DNA of 44,817 nucleotides from an uncultured Acidobacteriia bacterium (lineage in GTDB: Bacteria > Acidobacteriota > Terriglobia > Bryobacterales > Bryobacteraceae). Numbering within the stretch: the stretch's first letter is position 1; each line of letters starts with the position of its first letter. The position numbers and the translations under genes were made by a program. The stretch is taken from the NCBI GenBank assembly GCA_903825445.1, contig CAIKAS010000209.1, positions 1 to 44,817 on the forward strand, given 5' to 3'. The notes under the pieces are model-generated. The model was given only the letters and a program-made list of their open reading frames with translations. It had not been told where the DNA came from and made no database searches. Positions 31,906 through 40,535 of this stretch are shown piece after piece.

Positions 31906-34896
31906 CTAGATGATGCGAGCGCTCTCGCGCCCTGTCGGGTCCAGCGCGGCGAACTCCAGCGTGGCTTCCAGCGTCTCCATGAACTGGTTCACTTTGATTG
32001 GCTTGGTCAGATAGCGGTAGAACCCTGCCTGCAGCCCCTTTTCAATGTCGCGGGGCATCGCGTTGGCGCTGAGAGCGACCACTGGAATGTGAGCGGTCAT
32101 GGGGTCCTCACGGAGGATCTTCAGCGCTTCGATTCCACTGATTCCGGGGAGATTGATATCCATCAGGATCACGTCCGGCTGATCGGACCGTGCAATCTGG
32201 ATGCCCGTATTTCCATCTCTGGCGCTCAGCAGGCGAATGTCCCGCCGGCGGGCAATTAGCTGCTCAATGAGCTTCAGATTTGCAGGATTGTCCTCAACAT
32301 ATAGCAACGTACGCAGCGGCGCTCCGTGTTGAACATTCGCCTGTGCGATCGCTGCCGCCGGCAGGGTACCGATCTCCAGCTGCGGTTCTGTGGCCGAATT
32401 CAGTTCGAACCAGAAAACGCTTCCCCGGCCCACCACGCTATCCACGCCGATCAACCCTCCCATCAGCTCCACCAGCCGCTTACTCATCACCAGCCCGATC
32501 CCCGTGCCTTCCTCCGTGCTTCTCTCTCGTCCGAGGCGGTTGAATGGCTGAAACAGCTGACTCAGCATGTCCGGGGGCAGTCCTGCGCCGGTGTCTCGGA
32601 CACTAATACGTACCCGCTCCGGGGCCTTCCGCCCCAGTCCCGCCATCGCGCATTCCACGACGACGGTTCCCTTGGGCTGGTTGTATTTGATGGCATTGGA
32701 AAGCAGGTTGATCAGAACTTGCTTCAGACGGGTCCTGTCCGCATCCACAAAATACGTCAGGCCGGGCGCGGGGAAAGTCATGGTGATGCCGCGCTTCTGA
32801 GCCTGCGGCTCGATCATTGCCTGGCATTCGAGCATAACGTCGGCCAGCGACGTCGGTTCTCTCGATAGCGCCAGCTTGCCGGATTCGATCTGCGCCAGAT
32901 CCAGAATCTCGTTGATCAGATCCAGCAGATACCATCCTGCATGCAGTATTTGGTCAATACTGGCCGCCTGCGATTGTGTTGGCGGCGGTGAATCCGAACT
33001 GATGAGTTGGGCAAAGCCGAGAATTGCGTTGAGAGGCGAGCGAAGCTCGTGGCTCATGCTCGAAAGAAAATCGGATTTTGCCAGGTTCGCCTTCTCCGCG
33101 GCGGCCATGGCCGTCTCGAGTTCGATGTTGTTTTCCTGCAGCGTATGCTCAAACCGCTTACGCTCAGTAACATCGCGCGCCGCCGCGAAAACACCCTGCA
33201 GCTTCCGGTCGCGATCGTGAAAAGTCGTCGCGTTATAAGAAACTACGGTTTCCTTGCCATCCCGCGCGCGGGCCGTGAGTTCATAATCGGTGACCTTGTT
33301 TCCGCCGAGCACCCGCTTGATTGCGGTTTCCGCCTGGTCAGGGTCGGTGAAGTAGTTCTTAAACGGCGCGCCAATAAGTTCGTCGCGCGTGCAGCCGGTA
33401 AGGGCTTCCATCTGCTGGTTGACGTCCGTGATGATTCCGCGCGTGTCGGTGGCCATCAACGCGTCGATATTGGATTCGATGAGGGACCGCGTATAGAACT
33501 GCTGGTCCCGCAAACGCTGGTCCAGCTGCATTTGCTCGGCTTCCACCTGTTTGCGAGCCGTATTGTCGGTGCCGATCAGCAGGTAGCCGATGATCCCGTC
33601 CTGCGCGTCGCGCAACGCGGTAACCGATACAACTGCGGGAAAGCGGCTCCCGTCCTTGCGAATGTAGGTCAGTTCGTAGATATCTTCGATGCCCCGGGAT
33701 GCTTTAAACGCGAGCGCATTGAACCCCGGCGTGATAGTGGTTGCGAGTTCATGGCTCAGTTCTCTGGCACGCGCGATTACCTCCTGCGGATCGGAGATCT
33801 CGGCGGGTGTGACTTTGTCCACAACTTCGGCGGCTGTGTAACCGAGCATGCGTTCAGCGCCTACGTTGAACAGCTGAATGACACCCTTTTCGTCCGTCGC
33901 GATACTGGAGAAGTTGGCGCTGTTGAAGATAGCGTTCTGCAGTGCTCCGGCCTTAAGCAACGCCTCCTCCGCCTGTTTTCGCGCGGTGTTATCGGTTCCG
34001 ATGAGCAGATAGCCGATGACACCCCCCTGATCGTCACGCAGCGCCGTCACCGATACAACTGCCGGAAAACGGCTCCCGTCTTTGCGTATATAAGTGAGCT
34101 CGTAGATATCTTCAATGCCTCGAAAGGCCTTAAAGACGAGCGCGTCGAAACCGGGTGTGATCGGCGTTCCGAGTTCCAGACTCAGTGTTTTAGCCCGGGC
34201 GATCAATTCCTGAGGATCTGAGATATCCGCGGGAGTAATCCTGTCGACCACTTCGATCGCGGTATAGCCCAGCATGCGCTCAGCACCAACATTGAAAAGC
34301 TGGATGACCCCCTTTTCGTCGGTGGCAATACTGGAGAAATTGGCGCTGTTGAAAATCGCGTTCTGGAGCGCGCCGGCCTTCAGCAGGGCTTCTTCTGCCT
34401 GTATACGTGCGGTGTTATCCGTGCCGATCAGCAGGTAGCCGATAATCCCGCCCTGATCGTCGCGCAGCGCCGTGACTGAGACAACGGCGGGAAAATGACT
34501 TCCGTCTTTGCGAATGTAAGTGAGTTCGTAAATGTCTTCAATGCCGCGGGACGCCTTGAAAACCAGAGCCTCAAAGCCCGGTGTAATCGGTGTGCCCAGT
34601 TCCAGACTCAGCTGTCTGGCCCGCGCAATCACTTCCTGCGGATCCGAGATGTCTGCCGGCGTGATCTTATCCACCACTTCGATGGCGGCATAACCCAGCA
34701 TGCGCTCGGCGCCAACATTGAACAGCTGGATGACGCCTTTCTCGTCTGTGGCAATGCTGGAGAAGTTGGCGCTGTTGAAGATCGCGTTTTGCAGCGCCCC
34801 CGTTTTGAGCAAAGCGGCCTCGCGCCGAACCGCCGTGACAACATCCACCGGCGCCAGGATATCCCCGGCAAGGGGATCATCGGAGTTCGGAAGCAT
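31906..34896 (-). CDS. Hybrid histidine kinase with triplicated PAS modules
   Basis: 996 residues from the ATG at 34896; a TTG at 34950 with an AGGA site is an alternative. Three nearly identical 142-residue PAS modules (~residues 29-454) are followed by a different PAS (~470-585). HisKA follows with H616 in SMSHELRSPLNA, then HATPase (LINLLSNAIKYNQP, DTGAGLPPDML, GTGIGLVMSKRLVELMGG) and a C-terminal receiver with D913 in VILMDINLPG and K965. No membrane helix is seen, so it is a cytoplasmic sensor. PAS modules usually bind a cofactor or small ligand. It is co-transcribed with the RsbU-like regulator and probably signals to it. Confidence 0.9.
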   Translation of the reverse strand: MLPNSDDPLAGDILAPVDVVTAVRREAALLKTGALQNAIFNSANFSSIATDEKGVIQLFNVGAERMLGYAAIEVVDKITPADISDPQEVIARARQLSLELGTPITPGFEALVFKASRGIEDIYELTYIRKDGSHFPAVVSVTALRDDQGGIIGYLLIGTDNTARIQAEEALLKAGALQNAIFNSANFSSIATDEKGVIQLFNVGAERMLGYTAIEVVDRITPADISDPQELIARAKTLSLELGTPITPGFDALVFKAFRGIEDIYELTYIRKDGSRFPAVVSVTALRDDQGGVIGYLLIGTDNTARKQAEEALLKAGALQNAIFNSANFSSIATDEKGVIQLFNVGAERMLGYTAAEVVDKVTPAEISDPQEVIARARELSHELATTITPGFNALAFKASRGIEDIYELTYIRKDGSRFPAVVSVTALRDAQDGIIGYLLIGTDNTARKQVEAEQMQLDQRLRDQQFYTRSLIESNIDALMATDTRGIITDVNQQMEALTGCTRDELIGAPFKNYFTDPDQAETAIKRVLGGNKVTDYELTARARDGKETVVSYNATTFHDRDRKLQGVFAAARDVTERKRFEHTLQENNIELETAMAAAEKANLAKSDFLSSMSHELRSPLNAILGFAQLISSDSPPPTQSQAASIDQILHAGWYLLDLINEILDLAQIESGKLALSREPTSLADVMLECQAMIEPQAQKRGITMTFPAPGLTYFVDADRTRLKQVLINLLSNAIKYNQPKGTVVVECAMAGLGRKAPERVRISVRDTGAGLPPDMLSQLFQPFNRLGRERSTEEGTGIGLVMSKRLVELMGGLIGVDSVVGRGSVFWFELNSATEPQLEIGTLPAAAIAQANVQHGAPLRTLLYVEDNPANLKLIEQLIARRRDIRLLSARDGNTGIQIARSDQPDVILMDINLPGISGIEALKILREDPMTAHIPVVALSANAMPRDIEKGLQAGFYRYLTKPIKVNQFMETLEATLEFAALDPTGRESARII
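33535..34812 (-). repeat. Three tandem 426-bp repeats encoding PAS modules
   Basis: Copies at 34387-34812, 33961-34386 and 33535-33960 are exactly in register (142 codons each), each opening LLK-x-GALQNAIFNSANFSS. The proteins are almost identical, while many third codon positions differ between copies. Confidence 0.9.
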
Positions 34897-35059
34897 GTGC
34901 AAGGCAATGCACTTCGGTATCCACGTGCTTAGTCTGCCCCGGCAAGCCAATGCCTGTCCTAAGCTGTGAATAGTACCGCGCCGAGGTGACGGCGGGCGGT
35001 CGCGCGACGGCGGAGCGTCACGGCTCGCCCTCAGACGACAAATGCGGGTGCCAACTCCA

Positions 35060-35119
35060 AATGGGTTACTGAGCCGCGCGCGCCAGCACGTGGTAACGAA
35101 ATACCGCTTTTCAGCACCC
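35060..35119 (+). repeat. Dispersed 60-bp repeat, copy 1
   Basis: Shares 46 of 60 bases, without gaps, with 41073-41132, including CCGCGCGCG in the middle and GCTTTTCAGCACCC at the end. It ends 3 bp past the stop of the alcohol dehydrogenase gene. The gap 34951-35059 also contains the inverted pair GTGACG (34986-34991) / CGTCAC (35016-35021) and no gene. Confidence 0.7.
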
Positions 35120-35122
35120 TGC

Positions 35123-36121
35123 TTACGACCAGTCGATCACGGCCTTTACGATTCCCGCCTCGCGGTGCAGCCAGGCCGGGAAGCGCTCATGCATGATTGC
35201 CCGGGGCGCGCATTCCGTCGGCCACGCGGTCACATCCACGCGCCCGCTCTCCATCAAATCCAGCACGCGATGATGCTCGGCCGGGGTGCTGTTGCGGCTG
35301 GCAAGAATCGTAGCTTCGCGCCGGTGCAGGTCGGGATCGAACAACGAGACGTGATCGTTGACGATCCCCACGAAAATCAGCTTGCCACCCTGCTGCAGCA
35401 ACTGGATGGACTGTTCCATGGATTCGCGGCTGCCGGTGCAATCGAACACCAGCATGGACGGTTCTTCCTGCCGTGCTTCTTCCTGCGACGGGTAGAAACG
35501 TTTCAGGCCATGATGCCGCGCCGCGAACTCCAGCCGCTCCGGCATCTTTTCCACCACACCGATTTCCGCGCCTTCAAGCTTCAAAAACTCAATCACGGAA
35601 AGGCCAATCGGCCCCGCACCCACCACGATGGCGCGTTCTCGCGGCACCACGCCGGAACGCCCCACCGCATGGATGCCAACACCGAGTGTCTCCACCAGCG
35701 GGATCTGCACGTTAGGCAGTTTTTCGCACTTGTACATCTGCTTCGCCGGCAGCAGAATACGATCGCGCATGCCGCCATCTGTGTGGACCCCGATCACGCA
35801 CATCTTCGCGCAACAGTTCGATCGGCCGCGCGTACATGCCGCGCAGACGCCACAGGTCAGATAAGGGTTCACGGCACAGCGGTCCCCAGGCCGGAAGCCT
35901 TCGACGCCTTCGCCTGTCTCGATGACTTCAACGGCGAGTTCGTGACCGAGCACGCGCGGATAAGAGAAGAATGGCTGCGTGCCTTCAAAGGCATGCAGGT
36001 CCGTACCGCAAACGCCCACCATGAGAACGCGGACGAGCACTTCGCCCGGTCCGGGAGCCTGCGGGGGTGTGGTGCCGGAATGCGTGAAGTGGCCCGGCTG
36101 TTCTAAGGTGACTGTGTCCAT
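35123..36121 (-). CDS. Zinc-dependent alcohol/polyol dehydrogenase (MDR family)
   Basis: 332 residues from the ATG at 36121. Catalytic zinc site: C38 in GVCGTDLHAFEG and the GHE motif in RVLGHELAVEV. Structural-zinc loop with Cys residues: CGVCAACTRGRSNCC. Cofactor-binding Rossmann motif VVGAGPIGLSVIEFLKLEGAE (GAGPIG). The layout is that of sorbitol/idonate/threonine-type dehydrogenases that oxidise sugar alcohols or sugar acids with NAD(P). The substrate is unknown. A terminator and the ThuA gene lie upstream, so it probably has its own promoter. Confidence 0.86.
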   Translation of the reverse strand: MDTVTLEQPGHFTHSGTTPPQAPGPGEVLVRVLMVGVCGTDLHAFEGTQPFFSYPRVLGHELAVEVIETGEGVEGFRPGDRCAVNPYLTCGVCAACTRGRSNCCAKMCVIGVHTDGGMRDRILLPAKQMYKCEKLPNVQIPLVETLGVGIHAVGRSGVVPRERAIVVGAGPIGLSVIEFLKLEGAEIGVVEKMPERLEFAARHHGLKRFYPSQEEARQEEPSMLVFDCTGSRESMEQSIQLLQQGGKLIFVGIVNDHVSLFDPDLHRREATILASRNSTPAEHHRVLDLMESGRVDVTAWPTECAPRAIMHERFPAWLHREAGIVKAVIDWS

Positions 36122-36152
36122 TTTGGGTATCTGTAGGTCGTTATAAAAGCTT

Positions 36153-36177
36153 AGAGCGGCCCAGTCAGGGCCGCTCT
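36153..36177. terminator. Rho-independent terminator downstream of the ThuA gene
   Basis: AGAGCGGCCC (36153-36162) and GGGCCGCTCT (36168-36177), loop AGTCA. On the minus strand, the direction of the ThuA gene, the stem is followed by AAGCTTTT; on the plus strand by TTATT. Confidence 0.8.
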
Positions 36178-36221
36178 TTATTCTCGCAACCGCGCTGTCG
36201 AGAGCTGTTCGGAGGGCGCCT

Positions 36222-37211
36222 CTATTGGGCGCGCCCCATCCCGCCGCTGCCGCCACGGCCTCCGCGACCGCCACTACCGCCACGCCCACCTCGGCCCGGC
36301 GGCGCCGTGTAAGCCACCAGCTCTTCCACCGGCTTCTTCCCTGCCCAGGCAATGCCGCGCAGCAGCATTTTCTGAATCTTCGGATCGGTGAAGTTCGCAT
36401 AGGTGTGACCCTGCATCCAGACAAAGGCGCGGGCCGGCTGGCCGCCGGGGAGCGTGTGTTCGTACGTCCAGATCTGCGGCGCGATCTCGCCTTTATGGGT
36501 ACCCGCGCTTGGCGTACCGGCGATCTCGGCGTTGGCCAGCAGATGGATGCCAGGGTCCTTCGCCCATGTCATCAGGAAGAAAGCCTCGTCGTCCGCCAGT
36601 GTCATGTCCGGAAAATCTTTCATGATCGGGTTGGCCTTATCGACAACCGTGTAAGGGATCGGAGCATCCAGGGTGTAGTTCACCTCGCCATGCTTCTTGG
36701 CGCCACCCGTAAATGTGGTCGCCCAGTATGCCGGGTCGGGTCCACACAGAGAGTCGTGGAAGCTTACGATGCCGCCCCCGCGCTTCACGTAAGCCTCGAG
36801 CACCCCCTTTTCAGCGTCATCAATGTAGGGCGCATCGCCCTTATAGATGATGACGACGTCGGTATGTTCCAGGTCGGCCGCGCTCGGCGCATGTAACGCG
36901 CCATCTACCACCGCGCCGCGCTCGGTGAGGTATTTGCTCCAGTCTGCCAGAAACTGCGGATAGTCATGCTGGCCGACGTTATGAGATTTGAGCCCGCCCC
37001 ATATAAAGATGTGCATGCCGTTGGCGTTCTGGCCCTGAGGCGTCGGTACACCGCCGCGGCCGCCGCCAGCCTGTCCCATGGCTTTGGGCATCTGTATAGC
37101 AACTCCTGCCAGCAGCAGGAATGCAGTACCAAGTGCGATCTGGCCGGCCCGTCTCATCCGGGTTTTTCCTTCATTTGCGCACTTGGCAGTAAAGTGATTC
37201 AGGTTGTTCAT
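36222..37211 (-). CDS. Exported ThuA-domain protein with RGG-rich tail
   Basis: 329 residues. N-terminal signal/anchor (~residues 20-46, IALGTAFLLLAGVAIQMPKAMGQ); an ATG at 37157 is an alternative start. The ThuA-like glutamine-amidotransferase fold follows: HIFIWGGLKSHN, TDVVIIYKGDAPYI, AYVKRGGGIVSFHDSLCG, PDPAYWATTFTG, VWMQGHTYANFTDPKIQKMLLRGIAWAG. ThuA was described in trehalose utilisation in rhizobia, and extracytoplasmic members are common with carbohydrate oxidoreductases. The last ~25 residues are GRGG/GGSGG repeats and the region after the signal also has GGGRGG. The function of these tails is unknown. Confidence 0.85.
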   Translation of the reverse strand: MNNLNHFTAKCANEGKTRMRRAGQIALGTAFLLLAGVAIQMPKAMGQAGGGRGGVPTPQGQNANGMHIFIWGGLKSHNVGQHDYPQFLADWSKYLTERGAVVDGALHAPSAADLEHTDVVIIYKGDAPYIDDAEKGVLEAYVKRGGGIVSFHDSLCGPDPAYWATTFTGGAKKHGEVNYTLDAPIPYTVVDKANPIMKDFPDMTLADDEAFFLMTWAKDPGIHLLANAEIAGTPSAGTHKGEIAPQIWTYEHTLPGGQPARAFVWMQGHTYANFTDPKIQKMLLRGIAWAGKKPVEELVAYTAPPGRGGRGGSGGRGGRGGSGGMGRAQ

Positions 37212-37303
37212 AGGGGTAAGGCCTCGTCTGGATGAAATCCGTTCCTAGAATAGTATCAATTCCGAGCTGCCCGTGCGACGGCACGCCCGGACCGCCGGAG
37301 TCA

Positions 37304-37330
37304 TTTCACGTAATTTCAATGGATCTTCAT
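37304..37330 (+). promoter_or_regulatory. TTTCA direct repeats upstream of the phosphate-transport operon
   Basis: TTTCA at 37304-37308 and 37314-37318 and CTTCAT at 37325-37330, spaced 10-11 bp, lie 39 bp before the DUF47 start. The pattern recalls a PHO box (tandem CTGTCAT repeats bound by PhoB-type regulators) and the reverse complement of sites A-D. The match is weak. Confidence 0.3.
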
Positions 37331-37368
37331 CTCCCGAATGTGACAGATTGGTTACTCTGTTAAGTGAC

Positions 37369-37983
37369 ATGAACTTGTTTCCACGTGACGAGAAGTTCTT
37401 CAAACTGCTCGAACAGCAGTCCGACCTGATACACGATGCCGCCCGTTCCCTGCGAGAGGGCGTCGAAGGCGGCGCCTCCGCCATGGCCCTGAACGCCGGC
37501 GTGATCAAGCGTTTGGAGCATGAGGCCGATGAAATCACGCACCAGATCCTAACCCGCCTGCACGCGACCTTCGTGACGCCCATCGATCCCGAAGACCTCC
37601 ACGCCATCACCACCGCCATGGACGACGTGATCGATGCCGTCGAAGATAGTTCCTTCCGGTTAACGGCCTACCGCATCGATCCCATCCCGCAGGGGATGCT
37701 CGATTTCGCCCAGATTATTCATGCGTCGTGCATGCGCCTGCAGGTGGCAATTCAGAAACTGCGGGCAGGCAAGCCCTTGCAGGACGAGTGCATTGAGATC
37801 AATCGTCTGGAGAATACAGCCGACGATCTGGTTCGCAAGCTGGTGACGAATCTGTTCGAATCCGGCATGGACGCCATCTCCGTGATGAAACACAAGGAAA
37901 TCTACGAATTTCTCGAACTTGCCGTAGACCGTTGCGAAGACGTGGCGGATGTGCTCCAAACCGTAGCGGTCAAGAACAGCTAG
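37369..37983 (+). CDS. DUF47/PhoU-like phosphate transport regulator
   Basis: 205 residues from the ATG at 37369 (MNLFPRDEKFFKLLEQQSDL). It is an all-helical DUF47 protein with the expected motifs: IKRLEHEADEITHQILTRLH, TPIDPEDLHAITTAMDDVID, INRLENTADDLVRKLVTNLF, MKHKEIYEFLELAVDRCEDVADVL. The E/D-rich repeats are the PhoU-type metal sites. It ends 6 bp before the PiT transporter gene, the standard pairing in which DUF47 modulates PiT activity. Confidence 0.9.
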   Translation: MNLFPRDEKFFKLLEQQSDLIHDAARSLREGVEGGASAMALNAGVIKRLEHEADEITHQILTRLHATFVTPIDPEDLHAITTAMDDVIDAVEDSSFRLTAYRIDPIPQGMLDFAQIIHASCMRLQVAIQKLRAGKPLQDECIEINRLENTADDLVRKLVTNLFESGMDAISVMKHKEIYEFLELAVDRCEDVADVLQTVAVKNS

Positions 37984-37989
37984 AAACTT

Positions 37990-38991
37990 ATGACCTTTTC
38001 CTGGCTGGTGACCGGTACGGTCGGCATTGCTCTGCTGTTCGACTACATCAACGGCTTTCACGATTCCGCGAATTCCATCGCAACCATCGTCGCCACACGC
38101 GTGCTCCGGCCGTTTCACGCCGTCATTTGGGCGGCGTTTTTCAATTTCATCGCCGCCATGTTTCTTGGGACCGGCGTAGCCTCCGCCATCAGTAAAGGGT
38201 ACGTCGATCCGAGTATTGTTACACCGGAACTCGTCCTGGCTGGACTGCTCGGCGCCATTGTCTGGAACCTGATTACCTGGTGGCTGGGACTGCCCTCCAG
38301 TTCGTCTCACGCCTTGATCGGCGGTTATGCCGGCGCGGCAGTTGCGAAGGCGGGGTTGGGCGCCCTGGTTTCCGGTAAGTGGGGAACTACCTTGGCGTTC
38401 ATTGTGCTCTCGCCCCTGATCGGCATGGTGCTTTCCTATACCCTGATGCTGATCGTGCACTGGACTTTCCGGCATACCGCGCCCGCAAAATCCGACAAGT
38501 TCTTTCGGCGAATGCAGTTGGTTTCTTCGGCTCTTTTCAGTTGCGCGCATGGCACCAACGACGGCCAGAAGACGATGGGCATCATCACCGCTCTCCTCGT
38601 TGCTGCGAAAATGCAAAAAGACAACCATATTCAGACTTGGGTGATTGTCGCCGCCAGTATTGCCATCAGCCTTGGAACCATGAGCGGCGGCTGGAAAATT
38701 GTCAAGACAATGGGATCCGGATTAACCCGCCTGAAGCCGCGCGGAGGATTCTGTGCGGAGACCGGCGCGGCGTTCTCGATTCTGTTCCCAACGTTTCTGG
38801 GCCTGCCTGTCTCCACCACGCACGCGATTGCCGGCGCCATTGCCGGCGTAGGCTCCACGCATCGCCGCAAGGCCGTGCGCTGGGGTAAGGCTCGGGAAAT
38901 CGTCTGGGCCTGGGTGCTGACTATTCCGTGCGCGGCGTTCGTCGCGGCGATTTGCTATCTGGTCGTTCGAATGTTCGCGCCCCTGGCGTAG
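37990..38991 (+). CDS. pit: PiT-family inorganic phosphate permease
   Basis: 333 residues with about nine membrane helices. The two PiT signatures are present: GFHDSANSIATIVATRVL at residues 22-39, and CAHGTNDGQKTMGI near residue 180. The SSSSHALIGGYAG and PVSTTHAIAGAIAGVG loops are the paired transport re-entrant regions. Low-affinity metal-phosphate/H+ or Na+ symport across the inner membrane. Co-transcribed with the DUF47 regulator. An ABC-type pst system is not in the window. Confidence 0.92.
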   Translation: MTFSWLVTGTVGIALLFDYINGFHDSANSIATIVATRVLRPFHAVIWAAFFNFIAAMFLGTGVASAISKGYVDPSIVTPELVLAGLLGAIVWNLITWWLGLPSSSSHALIGGYAGAAVAKAGLGALVSGKWGTTLAFIVLSPLIGMVLSYTLMLIVHWTFRHTAPAKSDKFFRRMQLVSSALFSCAHGTNDGQKTMGIITALLVAAKMQKDNHIQTWVIVAASIAISLGTMSGGWKIVKTMGSGLTRLKPRGGFCAETGAAFSILFPTFLGLPVSTTHAIAGAIAGVGSTHRRKAVRWGKAREIVWAWVLTIPCAAFVAAICYLVVRMFAPLA

Positions 38992-39031
38992 GCCAGCCTA
39001 CCCCCACCGGATATCCTGAATAACAGCACAC

Positions 39032-40522
39032 ATGCAGGCGCTTCCTCCGGAATTAGCTTCCCCCCAACTGATCGCGAAATACGAGCCGGTGATCGGACTC
39101 GAAGTTCACTGCCAGCTCGCCACGCGAACCAAAATCTTCTGTGGCTGCCCGACGAGTTTCGGCGCGCCGCCGAATACGAATGTCTGCCCCGTCTGCCTGG
39201 CCCTCCCAGGCGCGCTTCCCGTATTGAGTCGCGATGCCGTCGAACTCGCGATCAAAGGCTCCATCGCGTTGAACTGCGTCGTGAATCCGGTCTCGCGCTT
39301 CGCCCGCAAGAACTACTTCTATCCCGATAGCCCCAAGGGCTACCAAATTTCGCAGTACGATGAACCGCTCTCCGAACATGGCTTCGTCGATATCGTCGTC
39401 GGCGGCCCGCCCAACCACGTGGCCAAGCGCGTTGGCGTCACCCGCATCCACATGGAAGACGACGCGGGTAAGAGCCAGCATGAAGGTTTCAAAGACTCAG
39501 GTCGCTATACGTACGTCGATCTCAACCGCAGCGGCACACCGCTGATCGAAATCGTCAGCGAGCCCGACATGCGCTCCGCCGATGAAGCCGTCGCCTACTT
39601 CGCCGAAGTCAAGCAGGCGCTGCAGTTTGTGGGCGCGTCCACTTGCGACATGGAGAAGGGCCACCTGCGATGCGATGCCAACGTTTCCGTGCGCCTGAAG
39701 GGCGCGGAGAAGTTCGGCATTCGCGCGGAAGTGAAGAATCTGAATTCGTTCCGCTTCCTCAAGCAGGCAATTGATTACGAAATCGCCCGCCAGGTGGCGA
39801 TTGCCGAATCCGGCGGCCGCATGTTTCAGGAAACGCGGCTTTTCGATCCCGAGACCGGCGAGACAGTCGGCATGCGCAGCAAAGAAGATGCGCACGATTA
39901 CCGTTATTTCCCCGAGCCGGATCTTGTGCCTCTCCGCGTAAGTGAGAAGTGGCTGGCGAGCGTTCAGGAATCAATGCCGGAGTTACCTGCCGTCAAGCGG
40001 AAACGCTTCATCGAACAATACGGCCTGAGTGAATACGACGCCGATGTTCTGACGCAGAGCCGTGCCATCGGCGAGTATTTCGACGAGGTTGCGGTAACCA
40101 CCAAAGATCCAAAAACATCGGCGAACTGGGTGATGGGCGATCTCGCCGCCTTACTGAAAACCGCCGACAAAGAAATCGGCGAGTCACCTGTCAGCGCGAA
40201 GGGATTGAGTGAATTGCTCGGCCTCATCGCGAGCGGCGAACTGTCCGGCAAACTTGCCAAAGAAGTCCTCGAAAAAATGTTTGAATCCGGCCACACCGCC
40301 GCGGTCATCATGGAACGTGAAGGCCTGCGGCAGATCAGTGATTCCGGCGCGTTAGGCAAGATAGTTGACGAAGTGATCGCCGCGAATCCAAAGCAGGTGG
40401 AACAGTTCCGCAGCGGCAAGACCGCCGTAATCGGGTTCCTGGTGGGCCAGGTCATGAAGCAATCGCGTGGTCAGGCCAATCCCGCAGCGGTCAATGATCT
40501 GTTGAAGGCGAGACTTTCTTAA
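39032..40522 (+). CDS. gatB: Aspartyl/glutamyl-tRNA amidotransferase subunit B
   Basis: 496 residues, the usual GatB length. Clear family blocks: YEPVIGLEVHCQLATRTKIFC, then FGAPPNTNVCPVCLALPGALPV with the zinc cysteines, KNYFYPDSPKGYQISQ, HMEDDAGKS, VDLNRSGTPLIEIVSEPD, ETRLFDPE and DYRYFPEPDL. The YqeY-like tail domain covers ~350-496. GatB transfers ammonia to Glu-tRNA(Gln) or Asp-tRNA(Asn) with GatA and GatC, which are not nearby. It lies 40 bp after pit and 13 bp before the peroxiredoxin gene. Confidence 0.95.
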   Translation: MQALPPELASPQLIAKYEPVIGLEVHCQLATRTKIFCGCPTSFGAPPNTNVCPVCLALPGALPVLSRDAVELAIKGSIALNCVVNPVSRFARKNYFYPDSPKGYQISQYDEPLSEHGFVDIVVGGPPNHVAKRVGVTRIHMEDDAGKSQHEGFKDSGRYTYVDLNRSGTPLIEIVSEPDMRSADEAVAYFAEVKQALQFVGASTCDMEKGHLRCDANVSVRLKGAEKFGIRAEVKNLNSFRFLKQAIDYEIARQVAIAESGGRMFQETRLFDPETGETVGMRSKEDAHDYRYFPEPDLVPLRVSEKWLASVQESMPELPAVKRKRFIEQYGLSEYDADVLTQSRAIGEYFDEVAVTTKDPKTSANWVMGDLAALLKTADKEIGESPVSAKGLSELLGLIASGELSGKLAKEVLEKMFESGHTAAVIMEREGLRQISDSGALGKIVDEVIAANPKQVEQFRSGKTAVIGFLVGQVMKQSRGQANPAAVNDLLKARLS

Positions 40523-40535
40523 GGAGATTCCGTAC

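Noticed and set aside
37660..38628. 322-codon open frame opposite DUF47/PiT
   Set aside because: Antisense to two unmistakable genes; Gln/His/Gly-rich with no recognisable motif.
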